Positions 39,838-50,800 of a DNA stretch of 64,000 bases are shown piece by piece. Source of the stretch: CAZSNT01 sp964607765 (GTDB taxonomy: Bacteria; Verrucomicrobiota; Lentisphaeria; Oligosphaerales; JABHEG01); assembly GCA_964607765.1 (NCBI GenBank), contig CAZSNT010000013.1:1-64000 (forward strand). Reading direction: 5' to 3'. The notes beneath the pieces are model-generated. The model did no database searches. It saw only the letters and a program-made list of their open reading frames with translations, and was not told where the DNA came from. The position numbers and the translations under genes were made by a program. Numbering within the stretch: position 1 is the stretch's first letter; each line of letters begins with the position of its first letter.

Positions 39838-42573
39838 GTGAGAAAGACCGGAAAGATCATCATCTGTGCCCTCTTCCCGTTCATGCACGGGCTCACCGAA
39901 GGCGCCGTAACCCTTGATCCCTGCTACCAATCCGGGATGATCCTCCAAAGAGGCCAGGCTGTGCACGTGAGTGGCAGTGCTGCGGACGGCGAAACGGTTG
40001 TTGTTGCATGTAGAGGCAACAAGGCAGAGACAATTGCGCGGGAAGGGCGCTGGAGTATTGAACTGCCCCCCATGACGGCCTCCGCTATTCCTGTCACGAT
40101 GAAAGTCAACGATCACACGCTAACCGATATTCTCTTCGGCGACGTCTGGGTGGCGGCCGGTCAGTCCAACATGTTCTTCCCTCTTGAGAAGAGCCTGAAC
40201 AAAGAGAGCCTGGCCCCAGAGGAGCCAATCCGTTTCTACCACCAGGAGCTCTTGCTGCATCCAAAAGCAGTGATCGACGAGAGCAATGTCGAAGTCGCGC
40301 GATCAGGCGAGCTTTTCCGCGGAAGCTGGATAAAGCTCGATCCCAGCATCGTCTCCGCGGTCGCCTACTATTTTGCCCAGTCGCTCCATCGCGAAACCGG
40401 GATCCCCATCGGCATTCTCCAAGTGGCGGTGGGTGGATCGCCGACGGAGACCTTCGTATCCAGGAGCACGCTACTGTCCAGTCCTGACGTGGCGGATTCC
40501 GTCCTGAAATGGCCCACAGTGGGTTTGCAGCCAGCTCAGCTCGACAGCCTTCGGAACGTCTTTTCCGCTTACCTCGAGCCTGGGGAGGGCTTCCGACTCA
40601 GAGGCCCGAAACTGCACCACCCGCGAGAGCCGGGCATGATCTTTGAAAAGGGGATCAAGCCGCTCGCCAATCTGAGAATATCGGGAGCCATCTGGTACCA
40701 GGGAGAGGCCAATGTGAAGAAGATCGATTCACATGGCAAGGTCTTCAAGATGCTGGTCCAGGATTTCCGGGATAACTGGAATGCGCCAGACCTGCGGTTC
40801 CTCTATGTGCAGCTCCCGGCAATAAGCCGAGGGGGCTGGAACAAATTCCGACCTCACCAACTGTGGCTTCTTAACATACCCAACACACAGATGGCAGTGA
40901 CCATCGACACCGGAATGAAGCGCAATGTGCATCCGCCTGAGAAACGGCCAATTGGGGAACGTCTCGCGTGGCTGGCCAGGAATCCGGGCGCAAGACTCAC
41001 CGGCCCCGTACTCAAAGATATTGGGGAAGAACCTGGAACTCTGGTCCTGCAGTACACGGAGCCAGTGCGGTCGGCCGACGGCCAGCCCATACGCGGCTTT
41101 GAGGTGACAGCCGGGGACGGTGTATTCATCCCCGCAACAGCCACGATCGACGGCAACAGGGTCATCCTGAAGCATGACCTGGCTGAACCCACGGTACTCC
41201 GTTATGCGTTTGTCGGCTTCCCCGAGCCATGGCTGAATCTCATCGACGGCAAAGGCTGGCCCGCCACCCCGTTCGTCGTTGAGCTCCGCAAGAAACACAA
41301 GCTGCTCAAGATCATGTCGGCAGACAAGAGTCAGGCGCAGAGCGTGGAGGGACGTGGCCCGAAGAACGGAACACAGGAAAGGCAGGCCGCGGCGCCGGAT
41401 GAGCTGATAGCCCGAATCATGGACAAGGCAGGCGTAGAGAACCCCGAGGCGCCTTACGCCGGATACACCCACGTGCCTTCCGCGGACCTCTACGTGCACC
41501 CCGACGCCACATTTCTCGACAAGCACAGCCTGCCGTCGCTGAGGCACGTGACTCCGCATGGAGATGCGTATTACAAGTTCACGGGACGCCGGATGCTGGT
41601 GTCAACGGACCTCATGAAATGGGATGAGACGGAACTGAGAGCCGAGGACGGCCTGGTGACAAAGAAGGACACGTGGGCGACTGGTCATTTCCTCGCACCT
41701 GATCACATCCTGATGCTCTTTCTGGAGAGAGCGACCAAACGCATCAAATTCACACCTGAGGGCCACCTGACACGGGACTCGGCATTCGCGCTTTACTGCG
41801 TCGAGAGCAGAGACCGTGGCAAGAGTTGGCAGAACAGGCAGCTACTGGAGGGTGGACTCACCGGATCGGCCAGCCTCTGTCAACTCCCGACCGGACGACT
41901 TGTGGTGTGTTCCCAGCAGTACTCCTTCGAACGCCGGAGATACGTGCTGCACATCAAGGTCTCGGACGACAAGGGACAGACTTGGCGGCAAACCCAGGAA
42001 CTGGACGGGAAAGGGGAAGGGACACACGCCGGCTACGCCTCAGGGCAAGTGGCCTGGTTGTCCGGAAAACGTCTGCTGCTTGTTTTTCGGACCGAAGACG
42101 ATGTGATAGGAATGGCTGTCAGCGATGATGCTGGCGAGACCTTCGAGTTGCGGGACAGCGGCATTGAGGCATCCAGTTCCGCCGTCTTCCTGAGCAAGTT
42201 GCCGTCCGGGCAGCTTGTGTTGGCATACAACGCCTGTGCCCCCCAACTGCTCGGAACGTGCGACCGGAACACGAGGGAAGCATACACGAGGTGGGTCAAG
42301 CAGCTGAAGGTCAACCGCAAACAGGTTTACTCGGTACGGAAGCAGAACTGGTTCCGGGCTGAGTTGCTGCTTCGGGTATCTGACGACGAGGGCAAGACAT
42401 GGGGCGAGCCCTTGCTCCTTGCCCATCGCGCCAGCCCGTTGCACCGCCCCCTGATCCGTTGCGCCAGTCCGACCCTCTTCTTGTTTGGCAAGGAACTGGT
42501 CGTGACGTCACAGGAAGGTCTCAAGGCCTCTCTCCCCCTGAGTCACATCCAAAGGAGATCACGGCAACCATGA
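39838..42573 (+). CDS. Fusion: sialate O-acetylesterase-like + BNR propeller
   Basis: 911 aa. GTG start two bases after the previous stop, with GGGGGA upstream. Signal peptide MRKTGKIIICALFPFMHGLTEG. Residues ~23-480 form a sialate O-acetylesterase with a beta-sandwich (GMILQRGQAVHVSGSA) and an SGNH core: Ser in GDVWVAAGQSNM, then ISGAIWYQGEANV, and the His region in DTGMKRNVHPPEKRPIGERLA. Residues ~525-905 are a BNR-type propeller (SRDRGKSW, SDDKGQTW, SDDAGETF, SDDEGKTW) without an obvious RIP motif, so its activity is uncertain. O-acetyl removal from sialic acid normally precedes sialidase action. Confidence 0.83.
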   Translation: MRKTGKIIICALFPFMHGLTEGAVTLDPCYQSGMILQRGQAVHVSGSAADGETVVVACRGNKAETIAREGRWSIELPPMTASAIPVTMKVNDHTLTDILFGDVWVAAGQSNMFFPLEKSLNKESLAPEEPIRFYHQELLLHPKAVIDESNVEVARSGELFRGSWIKLDPSIVSAVAYYFAQSLHRETGIPIGILQVAVGGSPTETFVSRSTLLSSPDVADSVLKWPTVGLQPAQLDSLRNVFSAYLEPGEGFRLRGPKLHHPREPGMIFEKGIKPLANLRISGAIWYQGEANVKKIDSHGKVFKMLVQDFRDNWNAPDLRFLYVQLPAISRGGWNKFRPHQLWLLNIPNTQMAVTIDTGMKRNVHPPEKRPIGERLAWLARNPGARLTGPVLKDIGEEPGTLVLQYTEPVRSADGQPIRGFEVTAGDGVFIPATATIDGNRVILKHDLAEPTVLRYAFVGFPEPWLNLIDGKGWPATPFVVELRKKHKLLKIMSADKSQAQSVEGRGPKNGTQERQAAAPDELIARIMDKAGVENPEAPYAGYTHVPSADLYVHPDATFLDKHSLPSLRHVTPHGDAYYKFTGRRMLVSTDLMKWDETELRAEDGLVTKKDTWATGHFLAPDHILMLFLERATKRIKFTPEGHLTRDSAFALYCVESRDRGKSWQNRQLLEGGLTGSASLCQLPTGRLVVCSQQYSFERRRYVLHIKVSDDKGQTWRQTQELDGKGEGTHAGYASGQVAWLSGKRLLLVFRTEDDVIGMAVSDDAGETFELRDSGIEASSSAVFLSKLPSGQLVLAYNACAPQLLGTCDRNTREAYTRWVKQLKVNRKQVYSVRKQNWFRAELLLRVSDDEGKTWGEPLLLAHRASPLHRPLIRCASPTLFLFGKELVVTSQEGLKASLPLSHIQRRSRQP

Positions 42574-43661
42574 CTGATTCGCACGTACCCCACGGCTACA
42601 CCATCCCCCTCGTAGACCTGGCCGATCAGACGCACCGGCAGACCATCGTCGACCGCGAGAACGATCAGTACCTCGGCCACGTCACCACCGTACTGCTCGA
42701 GGACAACCGAACGATCCTGGCCGTCTACCCGAAAGGACACGGGCGCGGCGCGATCGTGTACAAACGCTCCACGGATGGTGGGCTGACTTGGTCAGAACGC
42801 CTCCCCACGCCGCCCAGTTGGGAGACCAGCCAGGAGGTCCCGGTCATGCGCCGCGTGATCGGCGCCGATGGGACAAAGCGCCTGATCATGTTCTCCGGGC
42901 TTTATCCGTGCCGCATGGCCGTGTCGGAAGACGACGGCCTGAGCTGGACCGGGATCGAGCCGATCGGGGATTGGGGTGGTGTGGTGTGCATGGGCGACGT
43001 GATCGCGCTCAAAACGCCCGGCAAGTACATGGCCATGTTCCACGACGACGGCCGCTTCATCGCCGGCAAAGGCGAGCGCACCGGCCGCATGACGCTCTAC
43101 GCCACGTTCTCCACGGACGGTGGCCTGACCTGGAGCACGCCGGAGGGGCTTTTCACCCGCGAGGACGTGCATCTGTGCGAGCCCGGCATGGTGCGCAGCC
43201 CGGACGGCCGCGAGATCGCCGTGCTGCTGCGCGAGAACCGGCGCGTGCGGAATTCGCACGTCATCTTCAGCCGCGACGAAGGCGAGACCTGGTCCGAGCC
43301 GCGGGAGCTGCCGGGCGCTCTCACCGGCGACCGGCACACGCTCAAGTATGCCCCCGACGGGCGGCTGGTCGCCACGTTCCGCGACACGACACTCGACTCC
43401 CCGACCCAGGGCGACTGGGTCGCCTGGGTTGGCACGTACGAGGACATTGCCGAGAATCGAGAGGGCCAGTACCGGATCCGCCTGATGGACAATCTGCACA
43501 AGTGGGACTGCTGCTACCCCGGCTTCGAGTGCCTGCCGGACGGCACATTCGTGGCAACGACCTACGGACACTGGACCGAGGGCGAGGCCCCCTACATCGT
43601 CAGCGTCCGTTTCACGCTGAGAGAAATCGACGCAACGGCGGGGGACAAACACAATGACTAG
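42570..43661 (+). CDS. BNR-repeat sialidase-fold protein, cytoplasmic
   Basis: 363 aa. ATG 42570 overlaps the previous stop (ATGA), with AAGGAG 12 bases upstream. Asp-boxes: STDGGLTW (twice), SEDDGLSW, SRDEGETW. It closely matches the C-terminal module of the 47883-51206 fusion; both share HGRGAIVYKRS.DGG.TWS, LCEPG..RSPDG and GDRHT.KY.PDGRL. The canonical RIP motif is missing, so sialidase annotation should be treated as fold-level only. No signal peptide. It overlaps the downstream transporter fusion by 8 nt. Confidence 0.75.
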   Translation: MTDSHVPHGYTIPLVDLADQTHRQTIVDRENDQYLGHVTTVLLEDNRTILAVYPKGHGRGAIVYKRSTDGGLTWSERLPTPPSWETSQEVPVMRRVIGADGTKRLIMFSGLYPCRMAVSEDDGLSWTGIEPIGDWGGVVCMGDVIALKTPGKYMAMFHDDGRFIAGKGERTGRMTLYATFSTDGGLTWSTPEGLFTREDVHLCEPGMVRSPDGREIAVLLRENRRVRNSHVIFSRDEGETWSEPRELPGALTGDRHTLKYAPDGRLVATFRDTTLDSPTQGDWVAWVGTYEDIAENREGQYRIRLMDNLHKWDCCYPGFECLPDGTFVATTYGHWTEGEAPYIVSVRFTLREIDATAGDKHND

Positions 43662-46260
43662 CAGCAAACGGCAACTTGGCTGGATCGCGTTCTCTGTACT
43701 CCTTATCACGCACGCATCCGCTGTCGCGGCTATGAACGGTTCGTCCGGACTGCAGTGGAGCCAACTCCCCCAACTGCCTGACACCATTGGGTTCGGCGGC
43801 CCGTTTGCCGGCACGCACAACGGCGCGTTGATCGTGGCCGGCGGCGCGAACTTCCCCGACGCGCCGCCGTGGGAAGACGGACAGAAGGTCTGGCATTCGG
43901 GCATCTACGTGCTCGAGACACCGGGCGGGACCTGGCTGAAGGCGGGCGACCTGCCGCACGCCGTTGCTTACGGCGTGTCGATCAGCACCGCGGACGGCGT
44001 GGTCATGATCGGCGGCTCGGATGCGGATCGAACCTACCCGGACGTACTGATGCTGAGCTGGGACCCAACGGCCAAGAAGATAGCGACCTGGGACTTGCCG
44101 CCCCTGCCCGAGCCTGCGGCGTTCCTTGTCGGCGGCAAGATCGGCAGCCGCATCTACGCCGGCACAGGCAAGCGCGCCAAGGACGGCGCGACGCCCACGA
44201 ACACCTTTTGGACCTTGGACCTGAGCGCCCCCGCAGGCATGCGCAAGTGGTCCGCGATCCCTGACCTGCCCGGCCCGGCGCGCACGAAGGCTGCGGCCGC
44301 GGTCCAAAGCGCCGGCGACAGGCCGAAGTATCTCTACGTCTTCGGTGGGGAAACCACAACCAAGCTCGAGGACGACACCACGCACCGGCAGTTCCATAGC
44401 GACGTCTGGCGCTTCGATCCGGCCGGCACGGCCGGAGTCGGGGCCTGGAAACAGATGGGGGATATGCCGGGCGTCAAAGCCGCGGCTTGTGCCATCGACA
44501 TCGGCCAGTCGCACGTGCTGCTGTTCAGCGGCTCGGCCGGCGCACACATACACAAACCGATCCAGGAGCGCCCGCTGTTCCCACCACAGGTCTTGGCCTA
44601 TCACGCCATCACTGACACCTGGCTCCAAGTCGAGGACATGCCGCAGGGCGTGGTCACAACAACCGTGACACGCTGGAACGGCAACATCGTGATCCCAAGC
44701 GGCGAGACACGGCCCGGAGTGCGGACTCCGCAGGTGCAGACCGCGAAGCTGGAGCGCCCGAAACCCGGGTTCGGTCTGGTCAACTCGATCGTTCTCGTCT
44801 TGTACCTGGCCCTGCTCGTCGGCATGGGGGTGTACTTCTCCAAGCGTGAGAAGACCACTGAGGACTTTTTCCTGGCCGGAAAACGCATCCCCTGGTGGGC
44901 GGCCGGCCTCAGCATCTACGCGACTCAGCTCAGCGCAATCACGTTCCTGGCCTCCCCCGCTGTGGCCTTCTCCAAGAACTGGCTGGTCTACCCCGGCAAG
45001 ATCACCATTCTGATGATCGTGCCGATCGTCATCGCGTTCTACCTGCCCTTCTTCCGGCGACTGAATATCACTACTGCTTACGAGTACTTGGAGAAGCGCT
45101 TCTCCCTGCCGGTACGCCTGTTCGGCAGCGCCTCGTTCGTCATCTTCCAGCTCGGCCGCATGGCGGTCGTGGTTTACCTGCCGGCTCTGGCTCTCTCGAC
45201 TGTGACCGGGATGGACATCTATGCCTGCATCGTGCTGATGGGCGTCCTGTCCATCGTCTACACGGCCCTCGGCGGCATGGAAGCGGTTGTGTGGACCGAT
45301 GTGGTCCAGGCGATCGTACTGCTCGGAGGGATGCTTGTCAGCGTAGCCATCATCCTGTTCCTGGAGGGTGGTCCCGCCCCCATTTTCCGGGAAGCACTCG
45401 CAGACGGCAAACTGCACATGACGAACTGGAACTGGAGCACTACGGAGATGGTGACGTGGACCATGTTCATCGGCACGCTGGCGCTGCAATTCGGCCCCTA
45501 CACGACCGACCAGGCCGTGATTCAGCGGTACCTCTCTGTCAAAGACGAGAGAGCGGCCGCCAAAGGACTGTGGACCAGCGGCTCCCTCGCCATCCCGTTC
45601 GGGTTTCTGTTCTTCGCGCTGGGCACGTGTCTCTACATTTTCTTCAAGCACCGTCCTGAGCTGTTGGCGGTGGGCATGAAGAACGACGAGGCGTTCCCGC
45701 TGTTCATCGTCCGCCAACTGCCCGTGGGTGTTTCCGGCGTGGTCATTGCGGGTGCGTTCGCCGCCTCCATGTCGACGCTGGACAGCAGCATGCACAGCAT
45801 CGCGACCGCTATCACAACAGATTGGTATCGACGCCTCCGGGATGTGGATGACCATCAGTGCTTGAGACTGGCGCGCATCATCGTCGTCGCCGTCGGCCTG
45901 TTCGCCATGGGTATTGCCTCGCTTCTGGTGACCTCGGACGTGAAGAGCCTGTTTTTCCTGTTCCAGAAAATCCTCGGACTGATCAGCAGCGGGCTCGTCG
46001 GTGTGTTCATGCTCGGGGTGTTTACGCGTCGTGCGAACTCCGCAGGCGTGTTGACCGGGGCTGCGGCGAGTTTCGTGGTGCTGTTCTATGTCACCCGTTT
46101 CACCAACACCCATTTCTACCTTTACGCGATCATCGGGATCCTCACTTGCGTGGTGGTGGGGTACGTCGTCAGCTTGCTGACCCCGGCGTCCGACAAGAAC
46201 ATGACCGGGCTCTGCCGCTGGACGATGCCGAAGGAGACGCAACTGGCGAGTAGCGAGTAG
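43654..46260 (+). CDS. Fusion: Kelch mutarotase (NanM-like) + SSS sodium symporter, second copy
   Basis: 868 aa, paralogue of the 32015-34747 protein. The N-terminal signal/anchor (LGWIAFSVLLITHASAVAA) is followed by a Kelch propeller at ~25-360 (FAGTHNGALIVAGGANFPDAP; IPSGETRPGVRTP with Glu-Arg spacing as in NanM). The SSS domain runs from about 373 to the end (GKRIPWWAAGLSIYATQLSAITFLASPA; GMEAVVWTDVVQAIVLLGG). Two divergent copies in one operon suggest different sialic acid forms or related acids. GGGGGA eight bases before ATG 43654. The start lies inside the preceding gene's last codons. Confidence 0.88.
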   Translation: MTSSKRQLGWIAFSVLLITHASAVAAMNGSSGLQWSQLPQLPDTIGFGGPFAGTHNGALIVAGGANFPDAPPWEDGQKVWHSGIYVLETPGGTWLKAGDLPHAVAYGVSISTADGVVMIGGSDADRTYPDVLMLSWDPTAKKIATWDLPPLPEPAAFLVGGKIGSRIYAGTGKRAKDGATPTNTFWTLDLSAPAGMRKWSAIPDLPGPARTKAAAAVQSAGDRPKYLYVFGGETTTKLEDDTTHRQFHSDVWRFDPAGTAGVGAWKQMGDMPGVKAAACAIDIGQSHVLLFSGSAGAHIHKPIQERPLFPPQVLAYHAITDTWLQVEDMPQGVVTTTVTRWNGNIVIPSGETRPGVRTPQVQTAKLERPKPGFGLVNSIVLVLYLALLVGMGVYFSKREKTTEDFFLAGKRIPWWAAGLSIYATQLSAITFLASPAVAFSKNWLVYPGKITILMIVPIVIAFYLPFFRRLNITTAYEYLEKRFSLPVRLFGSASFVIFQLGRMAVVVYLPALALSTVTGMDIYACIVLMGVLSIVYTALGGMEAVVWTDVVQAIVLLGGMLVSVAIILFLEGGPAPIFREALADGKLHMTNWNWSTTEMVTWTMFIGTLALQFGPYTTDQAVIQRYLSVKDERAAAKGLWTSGSLAIPFGFLFFALGTCLYIFFKHRPELLAVGMKNDEAFPLFIVRQLPVGVSGVVIAGAFAASMSTLDSSMHSIATAITTDWYRRLRDVDDHQCLRLARIIVVAVGLFAMGIASLLVTSDVKSLFFLFQKILGLISSGLVGVFMLGVFTRRANSAGVLTGAAASFVVLFYVTRFTNTHFYLYAIIGILTCVVVGYVVSLLTPASDKNMTGLCRWTMPKETQLASSE

Positions 46261-46307
46261 CGCGAAGCGGACAGAGGCCCCGCAGGGCGGACCGACTGGT
46301 TACTGTG

Positions 46308-46325
46308 CCGGGCGTTGTCGCCCGG
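46308..46325. terminator. GC hairpin in a 101-bp operon gap
   Basis: CCGGGCG (46308-46314) and CGCCCGG (46319-46325) form a perfect 7-bp stem with a TTGT loop. No T-tract follows, so it may be an attenuating or RNA-stabilising hairpin rather than a full terminator. Confidence 0.35.
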
Positions 46326-46361
46326 CGCCGGGCCACACCGCAAGAGCAACACCGACAGACA

Positions 46362-47864
46362 ATGACCAGCACCCCAAACATCTTGCTCATCATCAGCGAC
46401 CAACAGCGCACAGACACGCTGGGGTTCCTGGGTCGGACGCCGTGTCGGACGCCGCACCTGGACCGGCTGGCGGCCGAGGGTGTGTCGTTCGACTGCGCCC
46501 TCACGCCCTGCCCGCTCTGCGGTCCGGCGCGCGCGAGTTTGTTCACGGGTCTGTATCCGCACCAGGCCCGCGGCGTGGTCGAGCCGGGGTGCACCGGCCC
46601 GCTCGAGCCGGGCATGAAGGACGTGAGCGGCGCGGACATGCTCGTGAACGACTACTCGCTGCAGGAGCCGCCGCTGCTGACCGACCAGCTGAGAGCGCGC
46701 GGCTACCACACGGCCTACGCCGGCAAGTGGCACCTGGGCAACGATGTTCTCGGCAACTGGTTCGACAAGGCCTGGGGTTACGACAATCAGCAGTACGTCG
46801 ACTGGTGTGCCGAATCCGGGCTGCCCGACGGCTGGCCGCTGAACGACATGCGGACACGGACCGTGCGGACCCCGCACATGTCGATTCCCCGAACGTCCGT
46901 CAACCCGATCGCGCCCGAGCACACGAACGATGCCTGGATTGCGGACATCGCAATCCGCTACCTGGAGGAGCGTCCCAAGGACCGGCCGTTCTTCGTGGCC
47001 TGCGGCTTCAACGGCCCGCACCCGCCGTTCAAGATCCCGGAGCCCTACTACAGCATGTATGACCCCGCGGATGTCCCCGAGCCGCCGAACTTCCGGCCGA
47101 CGGACGACGAGCCGGAAGCGAACCGCCGCAGCTTCTACCGCACGCTCTGGCAGGACCATGGCGACACGTGGGATGCCTGGCGTGAGTCGGTCGCTGTCTA
47201 CTGGGGCTTCTGCAGCCTGATCGACGACCAGGTCGGGCGGCTGCTGGCGTGCCTCGAGACGCAAGACGTGCTTGACAAGACGCTGGTCATCTTCTGCAGC
47301 GACCATGGCGAGATGCTCGGGCAGCACGGCCTCTGGCACAAGATGCATGCGTATGAAGAAGCGCTGCGCGTGCCGCTGCTCATGCGTGCGCCGTGGCTCG
47401 GCCCGGGCGGAATCCGCCACGACGGGCTGGCGTCGCTGCTCGATGTGCCGTCGACGATCTGCGGGGCTCTCGGTCTCGAGACACCGGCAAGCTACGAAGG
47501 CGTTGACCTGAGTCCGGTCCTGAGAGGCGCTCCACTGCGCTGCCGGAAGTACCTCTTCAGCGAACACAAACCGCTCGGCGATTTTCACGGCGCCACCGAC
47601 TGGCGTGTGGTCACCGACGGCCGCTTCAAGTTCACCTGGAATTGCGACGACAAGGACGAGCTCTACGACCTGACGACCGATCCGTGCGAGCTCCACAATC
47701 TGGCGGGGACACCGGGCGGCAAGCCGATCGAAGCAGGGCTCCGCGAAGCCCTGCAAGCCTGGATGCGCCGTACAGACGATCCGTTCGCGTCGGACCTGAC
47801 GACATCCGCGCGTCAATGTGGTCAACCACGTCAACAAAGTCAACAGAGCCAGCCCCCCAACTAA
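46362..47864 (+). CDS. Sulfatase (choline-sulfatase/arylsulfatase-like), no signal peptide
   Basis: 500 aa. Metal site ISDQQRTD; formylglycine motif Cys53-G-P-A-R (PLCGPARASLFTGL), an acceptable CxPxR variant; YAGKWHLGN; and FCSDHGEMLGQHGLWHKMHAYEEALRVPLL. The core resembles phosphonate-monoester hydrolase/choline-sulfatase subgroups. MTSTPNILLIISDQQ shows no export signal. The C-terminus ends in a Gln/Ser-rich tail. The upstream in-frame extension covers the hairpin gap and is rejected. The next gene begins 18 nt downstream. Confidence 0.87.
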   Translation: MTSTPNILLIISDQQRTDTLGFLGRTPCRTPHLDRLAAEGVSFDCALTPCPLCGPARASLFTGLYPHQARGVVEPGCTGPLEPGMKDVSGADMLVNDYSLQEPPLLTDQLRARGYHTAYAGKWHLGNDVLGNWFDKAWGYDNQQYVDWCAESGLPDGWPLNDMRTRTVRTPHMSIPRTSVNPIAPEHTNDAWIADIAIRYLEERPKDRPFFVACGFNGPHPPFKIPEPYYSMYDPADVPEPPNFRPTDDEPEANRRSFYRTLWQDHGDTWDAWRESVAVYWGFCSLIDDQVGRLLACLETQDVLDKTLVIFCSDHGEMLGQHGLWHKMHAYEEALRVPLLMRAPWLGPGGIRHDGLASLLDVPSTICGALGLETPASYEGVDLSPVLRGAPLRCRKYLFSEHKPLGDFHGATDWRVVTDGRFKFTWNCDDKDELYDLTTDPCELHNLAGTPGGKPIEAGLREALQAWMRRTDDPFASDLTTSARQCGQPRQQSQQSQPPN

Positions 47865-47882
47865 CCAGAGGACGCACACGAA

Positions 47883-50800
47883 ATGACCAGACAAATGACG
47901 TTTATACTGGCGACCTGCCTCCTGCTCACTTCCGCCCACATTCTCGGTGCGGCCGATCGGCCGAATGTCGTGTTCATCCTGGTCGACGACCTGAGTTGGG
48001 CTGACGTGAAGTGTTTCAACCCCGACACCACCTACGAAACGCCGAACGTGGACCGGCTGGCGGCGGAAGGCGTCCGCTTCACCGATTTCTACTCCGGCGG
48101 CCCGGTCTGCTCGCCCACGCGCGGGTCCATTCTACTCGGCCAGACACCCGCCCGGAGCGGCATCACGGGGTTTCTGACCCACCCCGGCCGCGACCCGGCC
48201 TACCTGCGCGGGCAACTCCCCCCCGAGGCGACGACAATCGGTGAGGCCTTCAAGGGCCACGGATACGCCACGGGTTACTTCGGCAAGTGGCACCTTGGCT
48301 ACCGCGCCGAGGAGCAACCGACGAAGCACGGTTTCGACATGTTTGTCGGCGGCATGGATCTGGCCTGGGCCTGGAATCTGGCGCACCCGGACAGGGAAGC
48401 GCCGATGCTGGACCGCCGCAAGGGCCATACCCGCTTCTTCAGTCCGCATCACCTGACCTGGATGGAGAACGGGCCGGATGACGAGTACCTGACCGACCGC
48501 CTGACCAACGAGACCATCGACTTCATCCGGCGGAACCGCGAACGCTCCTTCTTCGCCTTCCTCTCGTTTCACACGGTGCACACGCCGCTGCAGCCGAAGA
48601 AGGAAGCGTTGAGCAAGTGGACGGAACGCTACCGGCAACTCGGGACGCTCGGCAAGCCGGACAGCAAGCGTCAGAAACAACTGCAGAACGTGCCCGAATA
48701 CGCCGCCATGGTGCAGCACATGGATGAGAACGTCGGCCGGCTTGTTGCCGCTGTTGACGAGATGGGGCTCCGGGAGAACACCATCGTCGTGTTCACATCG
48801 GACAATGGCGGCAAAGGCTCGGTGACCAGCAACCTGCCCCTGAACGGCTATAAGCACAACCTCTACGAGGGCGGTATCCGCATCCCGACGGTCGTTCGCT
48901 GGCCGAACCGTCTCAAGGCGGGGACGACAATACGGACACCGCTGATCACTCACGACTTCTATCCCACGCTGCTGGACATGTGCAGTCTGCCGCTCAAGCC
49001 GGACGAACACATGGACGGGCGCAGCTTTGCGGACACCGCAACCGGCGGCCCGGAACCAACGCGCGACGGCATCTGCTGGCACTACCCGCACGGTGTCCAG
49101 CAGGGCGCCGTACGCCGTGGTCCGTGGAAACTGCTCATGCATTACAAGACCGGGAAGGCCGAACTGTACAACCTGGCCAAAGACCTCGGCGAGAAGCACG
49201 ATGTCGCGCCGGAGAACAAGACGATGGTCGCCGAACTGCTCCGGAAACACGAGACGTGGCGGAAGGCGACGGGCGCGAAGTTCCCCAAGGGGTTACCCGC
49301 CGCGTCATTGCTGACCACCGATGCCGGCCCCGACGGTGCAAAGGCCGAGACGAGACTGAAAATCGTTGCTTTCGGCGATTCAACGACAGCAACCCGCAAG
49401 ACCGTCAACGCGATTTACGCCGCCAGGCTGCCGGGGCTCCTCGGACCACACGGCATCCAAGCCGAGGTGGTCAACGCGGGTGTTCCCGGCAGTCACACAG
49501 GACGCCTGACCGACAATGCGCGGCACCGCAAGCAGCACGCGCTGGACCGTCTCGATACGGCCGTTCGGGCCCACAAGCCTGACATCGTCGTCGTGCAGTT
49601 CGGCATCAACGATTCCTGGGTCGACAGCGACCTGGCCGAAGACGCCTCACGGATCCCGCTGGCCGACTACAGGCGGAACTTGACGGCCATCGTCGGCACG
49701 CTGAAGAAGGACGGTGCGCGCGTCATTCTCATGACACCGAACAAGATCGGTGGCAAACACGAGGACTGGCGGGTAGCGCGTCTCGGCGGCTACGCTGAAG
49801 CAGTCCGGTCAGTTGCGAGCGAACAGGAAGCGGAACTGGTCGATGTCTGGGGCGCTTACGAGGCATTCGAGGGCGCTGTGGCCGGAAAACGCACTGAGCT
49901 GATGCTTGACGGCTCGCACCCGAATGACCGTGGGCACGAGCTGGTGGCCACGTTGCTGGCAGCCAGGATCGGTGGGCAGGCCGAAGTCGCCCCGGCCACG
50001 CCGGCCGTGTCTCCGAACCCGATGGAGTCGGTCACACTGCCGCTCGTGGACCTTGACGGCCTCGAGCAGCATCACGTCCTGGTTGACCGGGAGCCGGGCC
50101 AGTACCTCGGCCACCCCACCACGTGCCTGCTGGAAGACGGCAAGACCATGCTCTGCGTCTATCCGAAGGGGCACGGTCGCGGCGCCATCGTCTACAAACG
50201 CTCAGCGGATGGCGGCAAGACGTGGAGCGATCGCCTGCCCACGCCCGAGTCCTGGGCGACCAGCAAGGAAGTGCCCACGCTGCATCGCGTTGTGGCCCCG
50301 GACGGCACCAAACGCATCATCATGTGGTCCGGTCTGTACCCCGCCCGACTCGCAGTGAGCGAGGACGACGGCCTGACGTGGGGCGAGTTGCAGAAGGTGG
50401 GCGATTGGGGCGGCATCGTCGTCATGGGCTTCGTCGAGAAGTTGAGCACAGGCCCGGGCCACTACTTTGCCATGTTCCACGACGACGGGCGCTTCTTCAA
50501 AGGCGGCTCGGGCAAGTCCTACGGCGGTGTGCCCACCGGTAAGCGCACGAGAACGATGACGCTTTACCAAACATTCAGCCGCGACGGCGGGCTGACGTGG
50601 TCCGAGCCGGAGGCCGTTTACGCGTCGTCCGAAGTCCATCTGTGCGAACCGGGTTGTATCCGCTCACCCGATGGCAAGACGTTGGCTGTGTTGCTTCGGG
50701 AGAACGCTCGGAGGAAAAACTCGCACGTAATCTTCTCCGCGGATGAAGGCAAGAGCTGGAGTGTGCCACGCGAGCTACCGCTCGCCCTGACCGGCGACCG

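Noticed and set aside
43612..46242. 876-codon open frame on the minus strand
   Set aside because: Antisense shadow of the second Kelch-SSS gene with the same low-complexity composition.
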